A stretch of DNA of 64,000 nt from Spirochaetota bacterium (GTDB lineage Bacteria > Spirochaetota > Spirochaetia > Treponematales > Treponemataceae): contig JAEWMY010000028.1 in assembly GCA_023393015.1 (NCBI GenBank), positions 1-64,000 of the forward strand. The letters are read 5' to 3'. The translations under genes were made by a program, and so were the position numbers. The notes below the pieces were generated by a model. The model had not been told where the DNA came from. It saw nothing but the letters and a program-made list of their open reading frames with translations, and made no database searches. Positions 1-7,791 of this stretch are shown here, piece by piece (within the stretch, counting starts at the first letter, position 1; each line of letters starts with the position of its first letter).

Positions 1-21
1 CGGGTGGTTGTCGAAGTCCAT
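1..21 (-). CDS. nifB: nifB, first 7 codons only (window edge)
   Basis: Only the start codon and six further codons (MDFDNHP) lie inside the window. The ATG at 21-19 follows a good ribosome site (AGGAAAAGGAG) and is 14 nt after the nifN stop, so it continues the nif operon. NifB proteins begin with a conserved His-Pro-Cys-Phe stretch ahead of the radical-SAM cysteines, and the visible residues fit that. NifB makes the NifB-co precursor of FeMo-co. The identity rests on seven residues plus operon position, so it is an inference. Confidence 0.6.
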
Positions 22-35
22 GTCGTCTCCTTTTC

Positions 36-1403
36 CTAGATGTAGGTATAGCCGCTTTTGGCCGAAGCCTGGCGGTCTTCCATCAACGCGTTGCAGACCT
101 TGTCGAAGAGCGAAACCGTTCCCCGATAACCGAGATGCAGTATCCGTTGCCCGCCCATCCGGTCGTGTACGGGAAACCCGCAGCGCACGAGGGGGATTCC
201 CAGGTTGCGAGCGACGTAATATCCCTTGCTGTTTCCGACGACGAGATCGATGTTCATCCCGCGCGCCCTCTCCAACGCCGTCGCGAAGTCGGCGTCGTCG
301 GCCACGACCGTCTCGACGCGGCAGTTCGGCGTCGCCTCGCGAAGGCGTTCGGCGTACCGGGGGCTCCTCGCGCCGGTGACGGCGAGCGCCGGAACGATTC
401 CGATCTCGTCGAGAAACGAGGCGAGCGCGAGGACGAAGTCCTCCTCCCCGTAGATGACGGCGCGCTTTCCGAAACAGTACTTGTGCCCGTCGATATACGC
501 GTCGACGAGGCGCCCGCGCGCGGCGGCCCACTTCGCCGGCATCGCCTTTCCGGAAAGGACGCCGAGGGCCGAAAAGAGGGCATCCGTGTTCCGGACGCCG
601 ATCGGCGTCCCGAGAAACCGGGCGGGCACGCCGAATTCCCGTTCGAGGAACGATCCCGCCTCGATATCCGCGAACGAGTCGGAATAGAGGCACAGCGAGG
701 AAGCCGCGTTTCCGGCGGCCTCGATCGCAGTGACCGGAGTGCCGCCGCCGGGAAGCTTGCGGAAGGTCTCCCAGCTTTCCCCGTCAAGGGTTTCCGAGTA
801 ATCGGGGATCAGGGCGAACGGAAGCCCGAACGATTCGAGTATCTCCCGGAGCTCGCGCAAGTCCTCGCTCGAGACGAAACCGGGGAAGACGTTCACGGAC
901 GACGCGTCCGCGTCCGGTTTGCGGACCGCCAGCTTCCTGACGGTCGCGAGCACCGCGGCGTGGAACCCGTCCATGTGCGTGCCCCGGTAGCTCGGCGTCG
1001 ACGCGTGGAAGACCGCCGGACCGGGCGCGTCGAGCGACGATCGCTCCCGTTCGTAGTCCGCGACGTACCGGGCGACGTCGTCGCCGATCGTTTCTGTGAG
1101 GCAAGTCGTCGCGACCCCGATGGACCGGGGCGCGTACTGCCGCGCGACGTTCTCTATCGCCGCGCGGAGGTTTTTCTCCCCGCCGAAGATCGCCGACGAC
1201 TCGGTAAAAATCGATGAGGCGACGTCCATCGGCTCCCTGAAGTGGCTGATGCAATAGCGGCGGATGTACGTCGAGCATCCCTGAGAGCCGTGAATGAGCG
1301 GGACGCAGCCTTCGATTCCGTACCACGCGACGCTCGCGCCGAGCGGGGCGCAGAGCTTGCACGCGTTTCTCGTCGAGGTAAACGACGCGACTTCCTTTTT
1401 CAC
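36..1403 (-). CDS. nifN: Nitrogenase cofactor scaffold NifN
   Basis: 455 aa. NifN pairs with NifE as the cytoplasmic scaffold on which FeMo-co is matured. The protein has NifK/NifN-type motifs: an early Cys (CKLCAPLGA, near residue 20), HGSQGC (near 40) and TTCLTETIGDD (near 105), matching P-cluster-region positions of the family. I chose a GTG start at 1403, not the longer open frame from 1433, because an AAGGAGG site at 1411-1417 lies at ideal spacing. That site overlaps the 3' end of nifE, whose stop is 1 nt upstream, so translation is probably coupled. NifN rather than NifK follows from its place after nifE and the presence of a clearer nifK. Confidence 0.88.
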   Translation of the reverse strand: MKKEVASFTSTRNACKLCAPLGASVAWYGIEGCVPLIHGSQGCSTYIRRYCISHFREPMDVASSIFTESSAIFGGEKNLRAAIENVARQYAPRSIGVATTCLTETIGDDVARYVADYERERSSLDAPGPAVFHASTPSYRGTHMDGFHAAVLATVRKLAVRKPDADASSVNVFPGFVSSEDLRELREILESFGLPFALIPDYSETLDGESWETFRKLPGGGTPVTAIEAAGNAASSLCLYSDSFADIEAGSFLEREFGVPARFLGTPIGVRNTDALFSALGVLSGKAMPAKWAAARGRLVDAYIDGHKYCFGKRAVIYGEEDFVLALASFLDEIGIVPALAVTGARSPRYAERLREATPNCRVETVVADDADFATALERARGMNIDLVVGNSKGYYVARNLGIPLVRCGFPVHDRMGGQRILHLGYRGTVSLFDKVCNALMEDRQASAKSGYTYI

Positions 1404-1404
1404 G

Positions 1405-2808
1405 TTACGCCTCCTTGCCCGCGGCGTCGGCACTGGAAACCGTCCCCGTCTCTTCCGTTCGCTTCGCGGCCAAAAGCCGCGCGGGCGATAATTTCCACAC
1501 CGGGCTCATCGCCGAGGCGTGCACCTCGCGCGCGAAATTGAGCATTCCCTCGAAACCCGCGAGGGCCTCTTTCCGCTCGTGGTTGTGGTCGCAGAACGCG
1601 ATCCCGAGCTTGTAAGCGATCGGCCGCTCCTTGACGCCGCCGATAAGTATGTCCGCTCCCTTTTCCAGGATGAACCGCGCGAGCTCGAGCGGGTTCGCGT
1701 CGTCGCAGATCACCGTCCCCTCGTCTACGATTTCCTTCAAATACGCGTAATCGTCCGGCGTTCCCGTCTGCGAACCGACGACGACGGTCGACACGCCCAG
1801 ATGCCTCAGGGCCTTGATGAGCGAGAAAGCCTTGAACGAGCCTCCGACGTAAATCGCGGCCTTTTTCCCCGCGAGATCGGCGCGGTACCGCTCGAGGGCC
1901 GGAAGGAGGACGCCGAGTTCCTCGCCGATGAGGTCTACCGTCGCCTTCATGATCCTCTCGTCTCCGAACCGCTCGGCGACGTCGTAGAGGGCTTTCGACA
2001 TGTCTTCGATGCCGAAGTACGACACGCGGATGAAGGGAACGCCGTGGCTTTCGTTCATCATCTTGGCGAGATGGGTCATCGATCCCGCGCATTGCACCAC
2101 GTTGAGCGCGGCGCGGTGCGATTTCCTGATTTCGTCCACGCGTCCGTCCCCCGTGATGCAGGACACGACTTCTATACCCATGCGGCGGTAATAGTCCTTG
2201 ATAATCCACGTCTCCCCGGCGAGGTTGAAATCGCCGAGGATGTTGATGCTGAACGGGGATACCGGCGTCTCCGCGTCGGTTCCCGTCAGCTTGAAGACGG
2301 CCTCGCAGGCCGCCCGATACCCGTCCTTCTTCGTTCCCTTGAAACCTTCCGAATGGACGGGAAGTACCGGTATTCCCTTTTCCCGCGACACGGAGGCGCA
2401 CACGGCCTCCACGTCGTCGCCGATAAGGCCGACGATGCACGTGGAGTACACGAAGGCCGCCTTGGGCCCGTACGCGTCGATGAGCTCGACGAGGGCGGCG
2501 CGGAGTTTCCTCTCGCCGCCGTAGATCACCTCGTTCTCGCCCAGGTCGGTCGAAAAGCTCATGCGGTGAAGCTCGGGCCCGCTCGACATGGAACCGCGGA
2601 TGTCCCAGGTATAGGCGGCGCAGCCGATCGGCCCGTGTATGAGATGGAGCGCGTCAGCGATCGGGTAAAGGACGACGCGGGATCCGCAGAAGACGCACGC
2701 GCGCTGGCTTACCGAGCCCGCCGCGCTCGCCTTTCCGCAGGACACCTCGCCCGCGTCCTTTCCCTTCTCGACAATCTGTCCCTTTCGTTCCTCGAGTATT
2801 TCGATCAT
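1405..2808 (-). CDS. nifE: Nitrogenase cofactor scaffold NifE
   Basis: 467 aa, the usual length. NifE forms the NifEN scaffold for FeMo-co assembly in the cytoplasm. Diagnostic stretches are CVFCGSR near residue 40, HLIHGPIGCAAYTWDIRGS near 55-75, MSFSTDLGENEVIYGGERKL near 85-105 and YSTCIVGLIGDD near 120-131. These resemble NifD, but the NifD active-site Cys/His context is changed. The start at 2808 has a GGGGGAG site. It sits 27 nt downstream of nifK in the same operon. Confidence 0.92.
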   Translation of the reverse strand: MIEILEERKGQIVEKGKDAGEVSCGKASAAGSVSQRACVFCGSRVVLYPIADALHLIHGPIGCAAYTWDIRGSMSSGPELHRMSFSTDLGENEVIYGGERKLRAALVELIDAYGPKAAFVYSTCIVGLIGDDVEAVCASVSREKGIPVLPVHSEGFKGTKKDGYRAACEAVFKLTGTDAETPVSPFSINILGDFNLAGETWIIKDYYRRMGIEVVSCITGDGRVDEIRKSHRAALNVVQCAGSMTHLAKMMNESHGVPFIRVSYFGIEDMSKALYDVAERFGDERIMKATVDLIGEELGVLLPALERYRADLAGKKAAIYVGGSFKAFSLIKALRHLGVSTVVVGSQTGTPDDYAYLKEIVDEGTVICDDANPLELARFILEKGADILIGGVKERPIAYKLGIAFCDHNHERKEALAGFEGMLNFAREVHASAMSPVWKLSPARLLAAKRTEETGTVSSADAAGKEA

Positions 2809-2835
2809 GAACGCGCTCCCCCGTAGGTCTTGGCC

Positions 2836-4212
2836 TTACATTACCAATTCGAACGATTCCTCGGCCGCGTCACGGTCTTGCCGGTCCATGAACGTGTCGA
2901 GGATTTTCTCCAGAAACCGCAAGCCGCCCCGGTATCCCGTAATCGGGAAGTAGGAATGTCCCACGCGGTCGTAAATCGGAAAGCCGATCCTGACGAGCGG
3001 AACGTCCATGTCCCGGGCGATGTACTTGCAATACGTGTTTCCGAGTATGAGATCGGGCGTCTCTCCCTTCAGGAGCTGATGGAAGTAGAACATGTCGGCC
3101 TGGGGGCCCGTCTTCACGACGACGCCCTCGCCGCACAGTTCCTTGATCCGCCGCTCGAACTTCGGTCCGGGCGCCGTTCCGCTCACCACGTGCAGTACCT
3201 TCATGTCGTTTTCGGCGCAGAACCGGGCCACGCCGACCAGCGTGTCGGGGTCGCCGACGAGCGACACGCGCTTCCCGCTCACGTACTGATTCATGTCGGT
3301 CATCACGTCCACGAGTTGGCCCCGCTCCAGCAGGAGCGACTCGGGAACGGCGGCTCCGCACGTCTTCCGGAGAAGGTCGACGTAATCGTCCGTTCCCCCG
3401 ACGCCGACCGGAAGGTCCAGTATTTCGCAAGGGACCTTGCACTTCGTGTCCAGGAGCTTCGCGGCTGCCATCGCGCCCGTCCGCCCGAGGGCGAGCGTCT
3501 TGACGGAGTCTCCGGCGCTCTTTATGGAGGCTATGGTCGCCCCGCCCTTCGGGTACATGCGGAACTTTCCGTCCATCGGACCGTTGAGGATCCCCGTCGT
3601 GTCGGGAAACATCACGAACTTGACTCCCATCTCGGAAGCGATGTGCTTGATCTCCGCCATGTCGCTCGGCTCGACGAAACTCGGGATGATGTTGACCTGC
3701 GGGATCTTCTTTCCCGTATTCTCGGAGAAGTTCTGCACGAGGCTCGCCACCATGTTCGAGTAGCCGGTCACGTGCGAACCCTTGAAGCTCGGCGTGCTCG
3801 CGTAGACGACGCGCTTGCCCGCGGGAATCTTCCCCTCAGCTACCGCCTTGTTGATGATCTGCGACAGGTCGTCGCCGATGACCTCCGAGAGGCAGGTCGT
3901 ATGCACGGCCACCACCTCGGGGTCATAGAGGGCGAAGATGTTCGTTATCGCCTCGAGTATGTTCGCCTGTCCGCCGAACACGGACGCGCCCTCGGTGAAG
4001 GAGCTCGTGGTCGCCATGACCGGCTCCTTGTAGTGCCTGGTCAGCGCGCTTCTGTGGTACGCGCAGCACCCCTGCGAGCCGTGGCTGTGCGGCAGGCACT
4101 TGCTCACCCCGAGGGCCGCGTACATCGCGCCCACGGGCTGGCAGGTCTTGGCGGGGTTTATGGTCAGGGCCGTCCGTTCGACGACCTTATCCGGTGTGTG
4201 TCGTAAGAGCAT
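2836..4212 (-). CDS. nifK: Nitrogenase MoFe protein beta chain NifK
   Basis: 458 aa. This is the beta subunit of the Mo-nitrogenase component 1 and supplies half of the P-cluster ligands. The three expected Cys regions are visible: KTCQPVGAMYAALG (near residue 23), HGSQGCCAYHRS (near 48) and HTTCLSEVIGDD (near 107). It lacks the extended N-terminus of the Azotobacter-type protein (about 520 aa) and so belongs to the shorter anaerobe/archaeal-like form. It is 18 nt downstream of nifD with an AGGAGGAA ribosome site. Confidence 0.95.
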   Translation of the reverse strand: MLLRHTPDKVVERTALTINPAKTCQPVGAMYAALGVSKCLPHSHGSQGCCAYHRSALTRHYKEPVMATTSSFTEGASVFGGQANILEAITNIFALYDPEVVAVHTTCLSEVIGDDLSQIINKAVAEGKIPAGKRVVYASTPSFKGSHVTGYSNMVASLVQNFSENTGKKIPQVNIIPSFVEPSDMAEIKHIASEMGVKFVMFPDTTGILNGPMDGKFRMYPKGGATIASIKSAGDSVKTLALGRTGAMAAAKLLDTKCKVPCEILDLPVGVGGTDDYVDLLRKTCGAAVPESLLLERGQLVDVMTDMNQYVSGKRVSLVGDPDTLVGVARFCAENDMKVLHVVSGTAPGPKFERRIKELCGEGVVVKTGPQADMFYFHQLLKGETPDLILGNTYCKYIARDMDVPLVRIGFPIYDRVGHSYFPITGYRGGLRFLEKILDTFMDRQDRDAAEESFELVM

Positions 4213-4230
4213 TCGTTCCTCCTCGTCGCC

Positions 4231-5868
4231 TTATTCCGCGTGTCCGTAGCTCGCGGCGAGCTCGGGGCTGTCCCGCCAGGGCGTTTTCGCCAGGGCGAAG
4301 ACCTTGCTGTGCACGAGCCGGTCGATCTCCCGGTAAAAGTTGATCGCGCCCCTGAATCCCGCGTACGGACCCGCGTAGTCGTAGCTGTGAAGCTGCTTGA
4401 GCGGGATACCCTGCTTCTGTACCACGTATTTTTCCTTAATGCCGGCACAGATGATGTCGGGCTTGTAGCGCTCGATCAGCTTCTCGCACTCGTAGTGGTT
4501 GAGGTCGTCGATGATGAGCGCCTTTTCCTTCATGTCCTTCATCATTCCGTCGTAGTCGCTCAGGGAAAATCCGCCTTCCTTCATCTTCTCGAGCTCTTCC
4601 TCGCTCCTTCTCGGCTTGTACCTTTCGGGATCGGCCGTGACGCTCAGCTCCTCGATATTGCGCGAGTCGGCGTCGATCACGATGTTCGGGATCACCTCGC
4701 GGCCCTCGTAGTCGTCGCGGTGCGCGAACTCGTAGCCCGCCGCCACCGTCACCATGCCGATCTCGGTAAACAGTTCCTGGTAGTGATGCGCGCGCGATCC
4801 GCCGACGAACAGGGCCGCCGTCTTGCCCGCGCACCTCGCCTTTACCTCGTCCCTGACGCGGCTAACCTCTTCCATCTCCTCTTCTATTACCCGGTCGACC
4901 CGCGCGATCAACTCCGAGTCTCCGAAGAACGCCGCGATCTTCCGGAGCGATTTCGCGCTCGCCGCCGCGCCGATGAAGTTGATCTTGAACCACGGAATGC
5001 CGTACTTCTTTTCCATCATTTCGGCGAGGTAGTTGATCGAACGGTGGCACATGATCGTGTTGAGGTCCGCCGTATGCGCGCTGATGAACTCCTCGTACGT
5101 CGAGTTGCCGCTGAAGGTCGAGTGGATCGTAAGTCCGCACTTCTCCGCGATGCGTTCGATCTCGAAGGCGTCGCCGCCGATGTTGTACTCGCCGAGTATG
5201 TTGAAGCGGAACTTGCCTTTTTTGGGCGTGTCGTCGAGGCCGACGACGTCGGTGAACACCTTGTTGTTCGCGACGTGGTGTCCGGCCGACTGGCTGACGC
5301 CCTTGTATCCCTCGCACGAGAAACCGAATATGTTCACGTCGGGGTACTTGGCTTCCATCTCGCGCGCCACGGCGTGCACGTCGTCCCCGATGAGACCGAC
5401 GGGGCACGTCGAGAAAATTCCGATCGCCTTGGGGTGAAAGAGCGCGATCGCTTCGTCGATGGCGGCCTTGAGCTTCTTCTCGCCGCCGAAGATGATCTCG
5501 TCCTCCTGAAGGTCGGTGCTCATCGCGTAGGGCATGAAGTTCACGGCCTCTGGCGTATACGGCCTCGTCTGGTTGCGCCGCGTAAGCCAACTGTAAAAGC
5601 CGCATCCGATCGGACCGTGGGTTATCTGGAGCACGTCCCGGGTCGGACCGAGCACGACGCCCTTGCATCCCGCGTAGGAACAGCCGCGCATCGTCAGGAT
5701 GCCCGGAATGGTCCTCGTGTTCGCCAGGATCTCGGGAACCTTGCCGGACTCGTCCTTCGCGTTGATGACTATCTGCTTCGCTCTCTTCTTGGCGAGCTTC
5801 GCGGGATACTTCTTGAGGACGTCTTCCTTGAATTCCGCGGGATCAAACTGTAAATACTGTTCGCTCAT
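4231..5868 (-). CDS. nifD: Nitrogenase MoFe protein alpha chain NifD
   Basis: 545 aa. This is the catalytic alpha subunit that carries FeMo-co. P-cluster cysteines are C63 (RGCSYAG), C89 (GPIGCGFYSW) and C155 (STCPVGLIGDD). FeMo-co ligands are C274 (IMCHRSINY) and H494 (LHSYDYAGPY). The substrate-channel residues Q193 and H197 are in VSQSAGHH. All key residues are present, so it should be active. A charged insertion at about 385-450 (RRSEEELEKMKEGG region) makes it longer than Azotobacter NifD, as in clostridial and archaeal-type NifD. The CHRSINY and HSYDYAGPY context argues for Mo rather than V/Fe-only, and no vnfG/anfG is present. Confidence 0.96.
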   Translation of the reverse strand: MSEQYLQFDPAEFKEDVLKKYPAKLAKKRAKQIVINAKDESGKVPEILANTRTIPGILTMRGCSYAGCKGVVLGPTRDVLQITHGPIGCGFYSWLTRRNQTRPYTPEAVNFMPYAMSTDLQEDEIIFGGEKKLKAAIDEAIALFHPKAIGIFSTCPVGLIGDDVHAVAREMEAKYPDVNIFGFSCEGYKGVSQSAGHHVANNKVFTDVVGLDDTPKKGKFRFNILGEYNIGGDAFEIERIAEKCGLTIHSTFSGNSTYEEFISAHTADLNTIMCHRSINYLAEMMEKKYGIPWFKINFIGAAASAKSLRKIAAFFGDSELIARVDRVIEEEMEEVSRVRDEVKARCAGKTAALFVGGSRAHHYQELFTEIGMVTVAAGYEFAHRDDYEGREVIPNIVIDADSRNIEELSVTADPERYKPRRSEEELEKMKEGGFSLSDYDGMMKDMKEKALIIDDLNHYECEKLIERYKPDIICAGIKEKYVVQKQGIPLKQLHSYDYAGPYAGFRGAINFYREIDRLVHSKVFALAKTPWRDSPELAASYGHAE

Positions 5869-5877
5869 CGCGTCCTC

Positions 5878-6255
5878 CTATTCGTCGAGCGTCTCGTCGC
5901 CCGTCTCTCCGGTGCGGATGCGCACCGAGTCCGATACCGGCATGACGAAGATCTTTCCGTCGCCCGACTTGCCCGTCTTGTTCGTCGCTATGATCGTGTC
6001 GACAACCTTCTTGACGAGTTTGTCGGGTACGACCACCGATATCATTCGTTTCGGTATGAGCCTTCCGGCGCTCCCTAATTCCTGTATCTTTTCCTCGTAC
6101 TGCTTCTCAGCGCCGCCGAGAGAGATCATTTCCACGATCCCCTTGCCGCGGCCGAGGCAGTCCTTCGCGTGCATCGAGGTGATGCCCGCCGCGCTCAACG
6201 CGCGCTTCGTCTGGTTGATCATGTTCATCCGGACGACGGCCATGACTTCCTTCAT
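5878..6255 (-). CDS. nifI2: PII-like nitrogenase regulator NifI2
   Basis: 125 aa PII-family protein. In methanogens, NifI1/NifI2 form a complex that binds and inhibits component 1 when ammonium is present, with release by 2-oxoglutarate and ATP. The N-terminus (MKEVMAVVRMNMINQTKRAL), the CLGRGKG turn and the C-terminal GDGKIFVMPV signature are PII features. The longer T-loop region and tail distinguish it from NifI1. It starts immediately after the nifI1 stop (TAG-ATG, no gap). Confidence 0.92.
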   Translation of the reverse strand: MKEVMAVVRMNMINQTKRALSAAGITSMHAKDCLGRGKGIVEMISLGGAEKQYEEKIQELGSAGRLIPKRMISVVVPDKLVKKVVDTIIATNKTGKSGDGKIFVMPVSDSVRIRTGETGDETLDE

Positions 6256-6591
6256 CTACGCCTCCGCTTCTTCTTTCACGCCGGAGCTCACGGTGTAAAC
6301 CTCCTCGACGGGGGAGACGAAAATCTTTCCGTCGCCGAAAGCGCCCTTCGATCCGGTCCTCGCTACCTCCATGATCGTCTTGATGACGAAGTCCTTGTCC
6401 TTCGCCTTGACGACCATCATGAGCAGTTCCTTCGGGACCTCGTCGTAGGTCACGTCGCCGATCTTGATTCCGCGCTGTTTTCCGCGGCCGACCACGTTAA
6501 TCCTCGTCACGGCGGGATATCCCTCCACCATGAGCCGCTCCATCACCGCGTCCGTCTTCTCGGGCCGCACGATCGCTCTGATCATTATCAT
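6256..6591 (-). CDS. nifI1: PII-like nitrogenase regulator NifI1
   Basis: 111 aa, PII-family partner of NifI2. The start MIMIRAIVRPEKTDAV at 6591 has AAGGAGAG at good spacing; a second in-frame ATG two codons later is possible. The VVGRGKQRGI T-loop entry and GDGKIFVSPVEEVYTV end are typical of NifI1. Its position between nifH and nifD is the arrangement known from archaea, clostridia and some other anaerobes, and predicts post-translational ammonia switch-off without DraT/DraG. Confidence 0.93.
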   Translation of the reverse strand: MIMIRAIVRPEKTDAVMERLMVEGYPAVTRINVVGRGKQRGIKIGDVTYDEVPKELLMMVVKAKDKDFVIKTIMEVARTGSKGAFGDGKIFVSPVEEVYTVSSGVKEEAEA

Positions 6592-6620
6592 CGTTCTCTC
6601 CTTGGTTGTTTTTCGTGGCG

Positions 6621-7445
6621 TCAGTCGGCGATGCCGAATTCCATCAAGAGCTTCTCGAGATCCTCTATCTCGAGCGGGTTCGGGATCACGAACTTGGTGT
6701 TGGCCTCGATCGCGCGCGCGAGCTTGCGGTATTCCTCGGCCTGGCCGACCGTCGGGTCGAAGTCGATGACGGTCTTCTTGTTGATCTCCGCGCGCTGTAC
6801 CACGTTGTCGCGCGGCACGAAGTGGATCATCTGCGTGCCGATCTTCTCGGCGAGCGCCATGATGAGCTCGTCCTCGCGGTCGGTCTTGCGGCTGTTGCAG
6901 ATGAGTCCCCCGAGGCGGACCGTTCCCGACTCGGCGAACTTCCTGATGCCCTTGCATATGTTGTTCGCCGCGTACATGGCCATCATCTCGCCGGAGCAGA
7001 CGATATAGATCTCCTCGGCCTTGCCGTCGCGGATCGGCATCGCGAAGCCGCCGCACACGACGTCGCCGAGAACGTCGTAGAAGGTGTAGTCGAGCTTGTA
7101 CTGCGGATCGAAGGCGCCGAGTTGCTCCAGAAGGTTGATGGAAGTGATGATGCCGCGACCCGCGCAACCGACTCCAGGCTCCGGTCCGCCCGACTCGACG
7201 CAGCGCGTACCCTTGAAACCGACCTTGACGACGTCCTCGAGATCGAGATCCTCGCCTTCGAGCCTGAGGGTATCGAGGACCGTCTTCTGCGCCAGACCGT
7301 TCAGTATGAGACGGGTGGAGTCCGCCTTCGGGTCGCAACCGACGATCATCATGTTCTTTCCCATTTCCGCGAGCGCGGCGACGGTGTTTTGGGTCGTCGT
7401 CGACTTGCCGATCCCGCCCTTTCCGTAAATCGCAATCTTTCGCAT
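6621..7445 (-). CDS. nifH: Nitrogenase iron protein NifH
   Basis: 274 aa dinitrogenase reductase, homodimer with a bridging 4Fe-4S cluster. The Walker A motif YGKGGIGKST is at residues 7-16. Cluster cysteines lie in GVGCAGRG (about residue 94) and DVVCGGFAMP (about 128). The frame is open upstream to 7601, but the ATG at 7445 with AGGAGAGG and the conserved MRKIAIYGKGG start fix the 5' end. It is the first gene of the operon, preceded by a sigma54 promoter. Confidence 0.97.
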   Translation of the reverse strand: MRKIAIYGKGGIGKSTTTQNTVAALAEMGKNMMIVGCDPKADSTRLILNGLAQKTVLDTLRLEGEDLDLEDVVKVGFKGTRCVESGGPEPGVGCAGRGIITSINLLEQLGAFDPQYKLDYTFYDVLGDVVCGGFAMPIRDGKAEEIYIVCSGEMMAMYAANNICKGIRKFAESGTVRLGGLICNSRKTDREDELIMALAEKIGTQMIHFVPRDNVVQRAEINKKTVIDFDPTVGQAEEYRKLARAIEANTKFVIPNPLEIEDLEKLLMEFGIAD

Positions 7446-7491
7446 TGTTCCTCTCCTGGAAGTTTCTTGGGGCTTTCGCCCGACCAGTATT

Positions 7492-7507
7492 TGCAAGATC
7501 CGTGCCA
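7492..7507 (-). promoter_or_regulatory. Sigma54 (-24/-12) promoter of the nif operon
   Basis: Read on the minus strand, TGGCAC-N5-TTGCA matches the RpoN consensus at every informative base, including the invariant GG and GC. It lies 46-62 nt upstream of the nifH ATG, giving a leader of roughly 35 nt with the AGGAGAGG ribosome site. Dependence on an AAA+ activator is expected, and one is encoded divergently next door. Confidence 0.93.
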
Positions 7508-7605
7508 ACCTGTTTCGTGCCGACGATAATTCACGCAAATCATTACCCGGCATGCACTTCCCATTCGGGCAGACACGCGAACGAAGTAGAAGCGCGGACA
7601 TATCC

Positions 7606-7643
7606 GTAGGAGCGACAAGCCGATTTCCTACATTTTCGTAGGA
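7606..7643. promoter_or_regulatory. Candidate activator-binding site (UAS) for nif
   Basis: Three copies of one hexamer occur: GTAGGA (7606-7611), TCCTAC (7626-7631) and GTAGGA (7638-7643). The last two form a perfect dyad TCCTAC-N6-GTAGGA centred about 125-140 bp upstream of the sigma54 promoter, a normal enhancer distance. The core TAC-N6-GTA resembles the VnfA/AnfA-type site (GTAC-N6-GTAC) more than the classical NifA site (TGT-N10-ACA), which I did not find. The function is inferred. Confidence 0.5.
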
Positions 7644-7682
7644 TTCGGCAGACGACCGGCCGAACTCCGCCGACGGCGGTTC

Positions 7683-7715
7683 TTGACATCATCCGCGATT
7701 TATTGCACTTATAAG
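7683..7715 (+). promoter_or_regulatory. Possible sigma70 promoter of the nifA-like gene
   Basis: A perfect TTGACA (7683-7688) is followed by TATAAG (7710-7715). The 21-bp spacing is longer than optimal, so the pairing is doubtful. No better -10 is visible before the GTG start at 7792. Confidence 0.35.
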
Positions 7716-7791
7716 ACGCGGCTATTCAGGCGGAACTGGATGACATCCGGTTCGCCGTCGCGCCGGATCGATCCATCCAAAGGAGAGACCG

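Larger units (their letters stand above)
7446..7791. promoter_or_regulatory. nifH/nifA divergent intergenic region
   Basis: This 346-bp stretch is the only gene-free region above 300 bp. It holds, from the nifH side, a sigma54 promoter (7492-7507), an AT-richer segment (7520-7560), three GTAGGA/TCCTAC half-sites (7606-7643), a possible sigma70 promoter for nifA (7683-7715) and an ATCCGG-N12-CCGGAT dyad (7745-7768) just before the nifA ribosome site. The open nifH frame extends into it, but the conserved NifH N-terminus argues against coding. Confidence 0.8.

Noticed and set aside
2830..4206. 458-codon plus-strand frame opposite nifK
   Set aside because: It mirrors the nifK codon phase and has no recognisable domain or ribosome site.
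4240..5853. 537-codon plus-strand frame opposite nifD
   Set aside because: A shadow of nifD; low-complexity Arg/Val/Asp composition.
7446..7601. Upstream extension of nifH to a start at 7601
   Set aside because: It would place the sigma54 promoter inside the coding region, and conserved NifH begins MRKIAIYGKGG at 7445 with a good ribosome site.
7446..7791. Classical NifA site TGT-N10-ACA
   Set aside because: None found with both triplets at correct spacing; the TGTTTCGTG stretch near 7511 lacks the ACA half.
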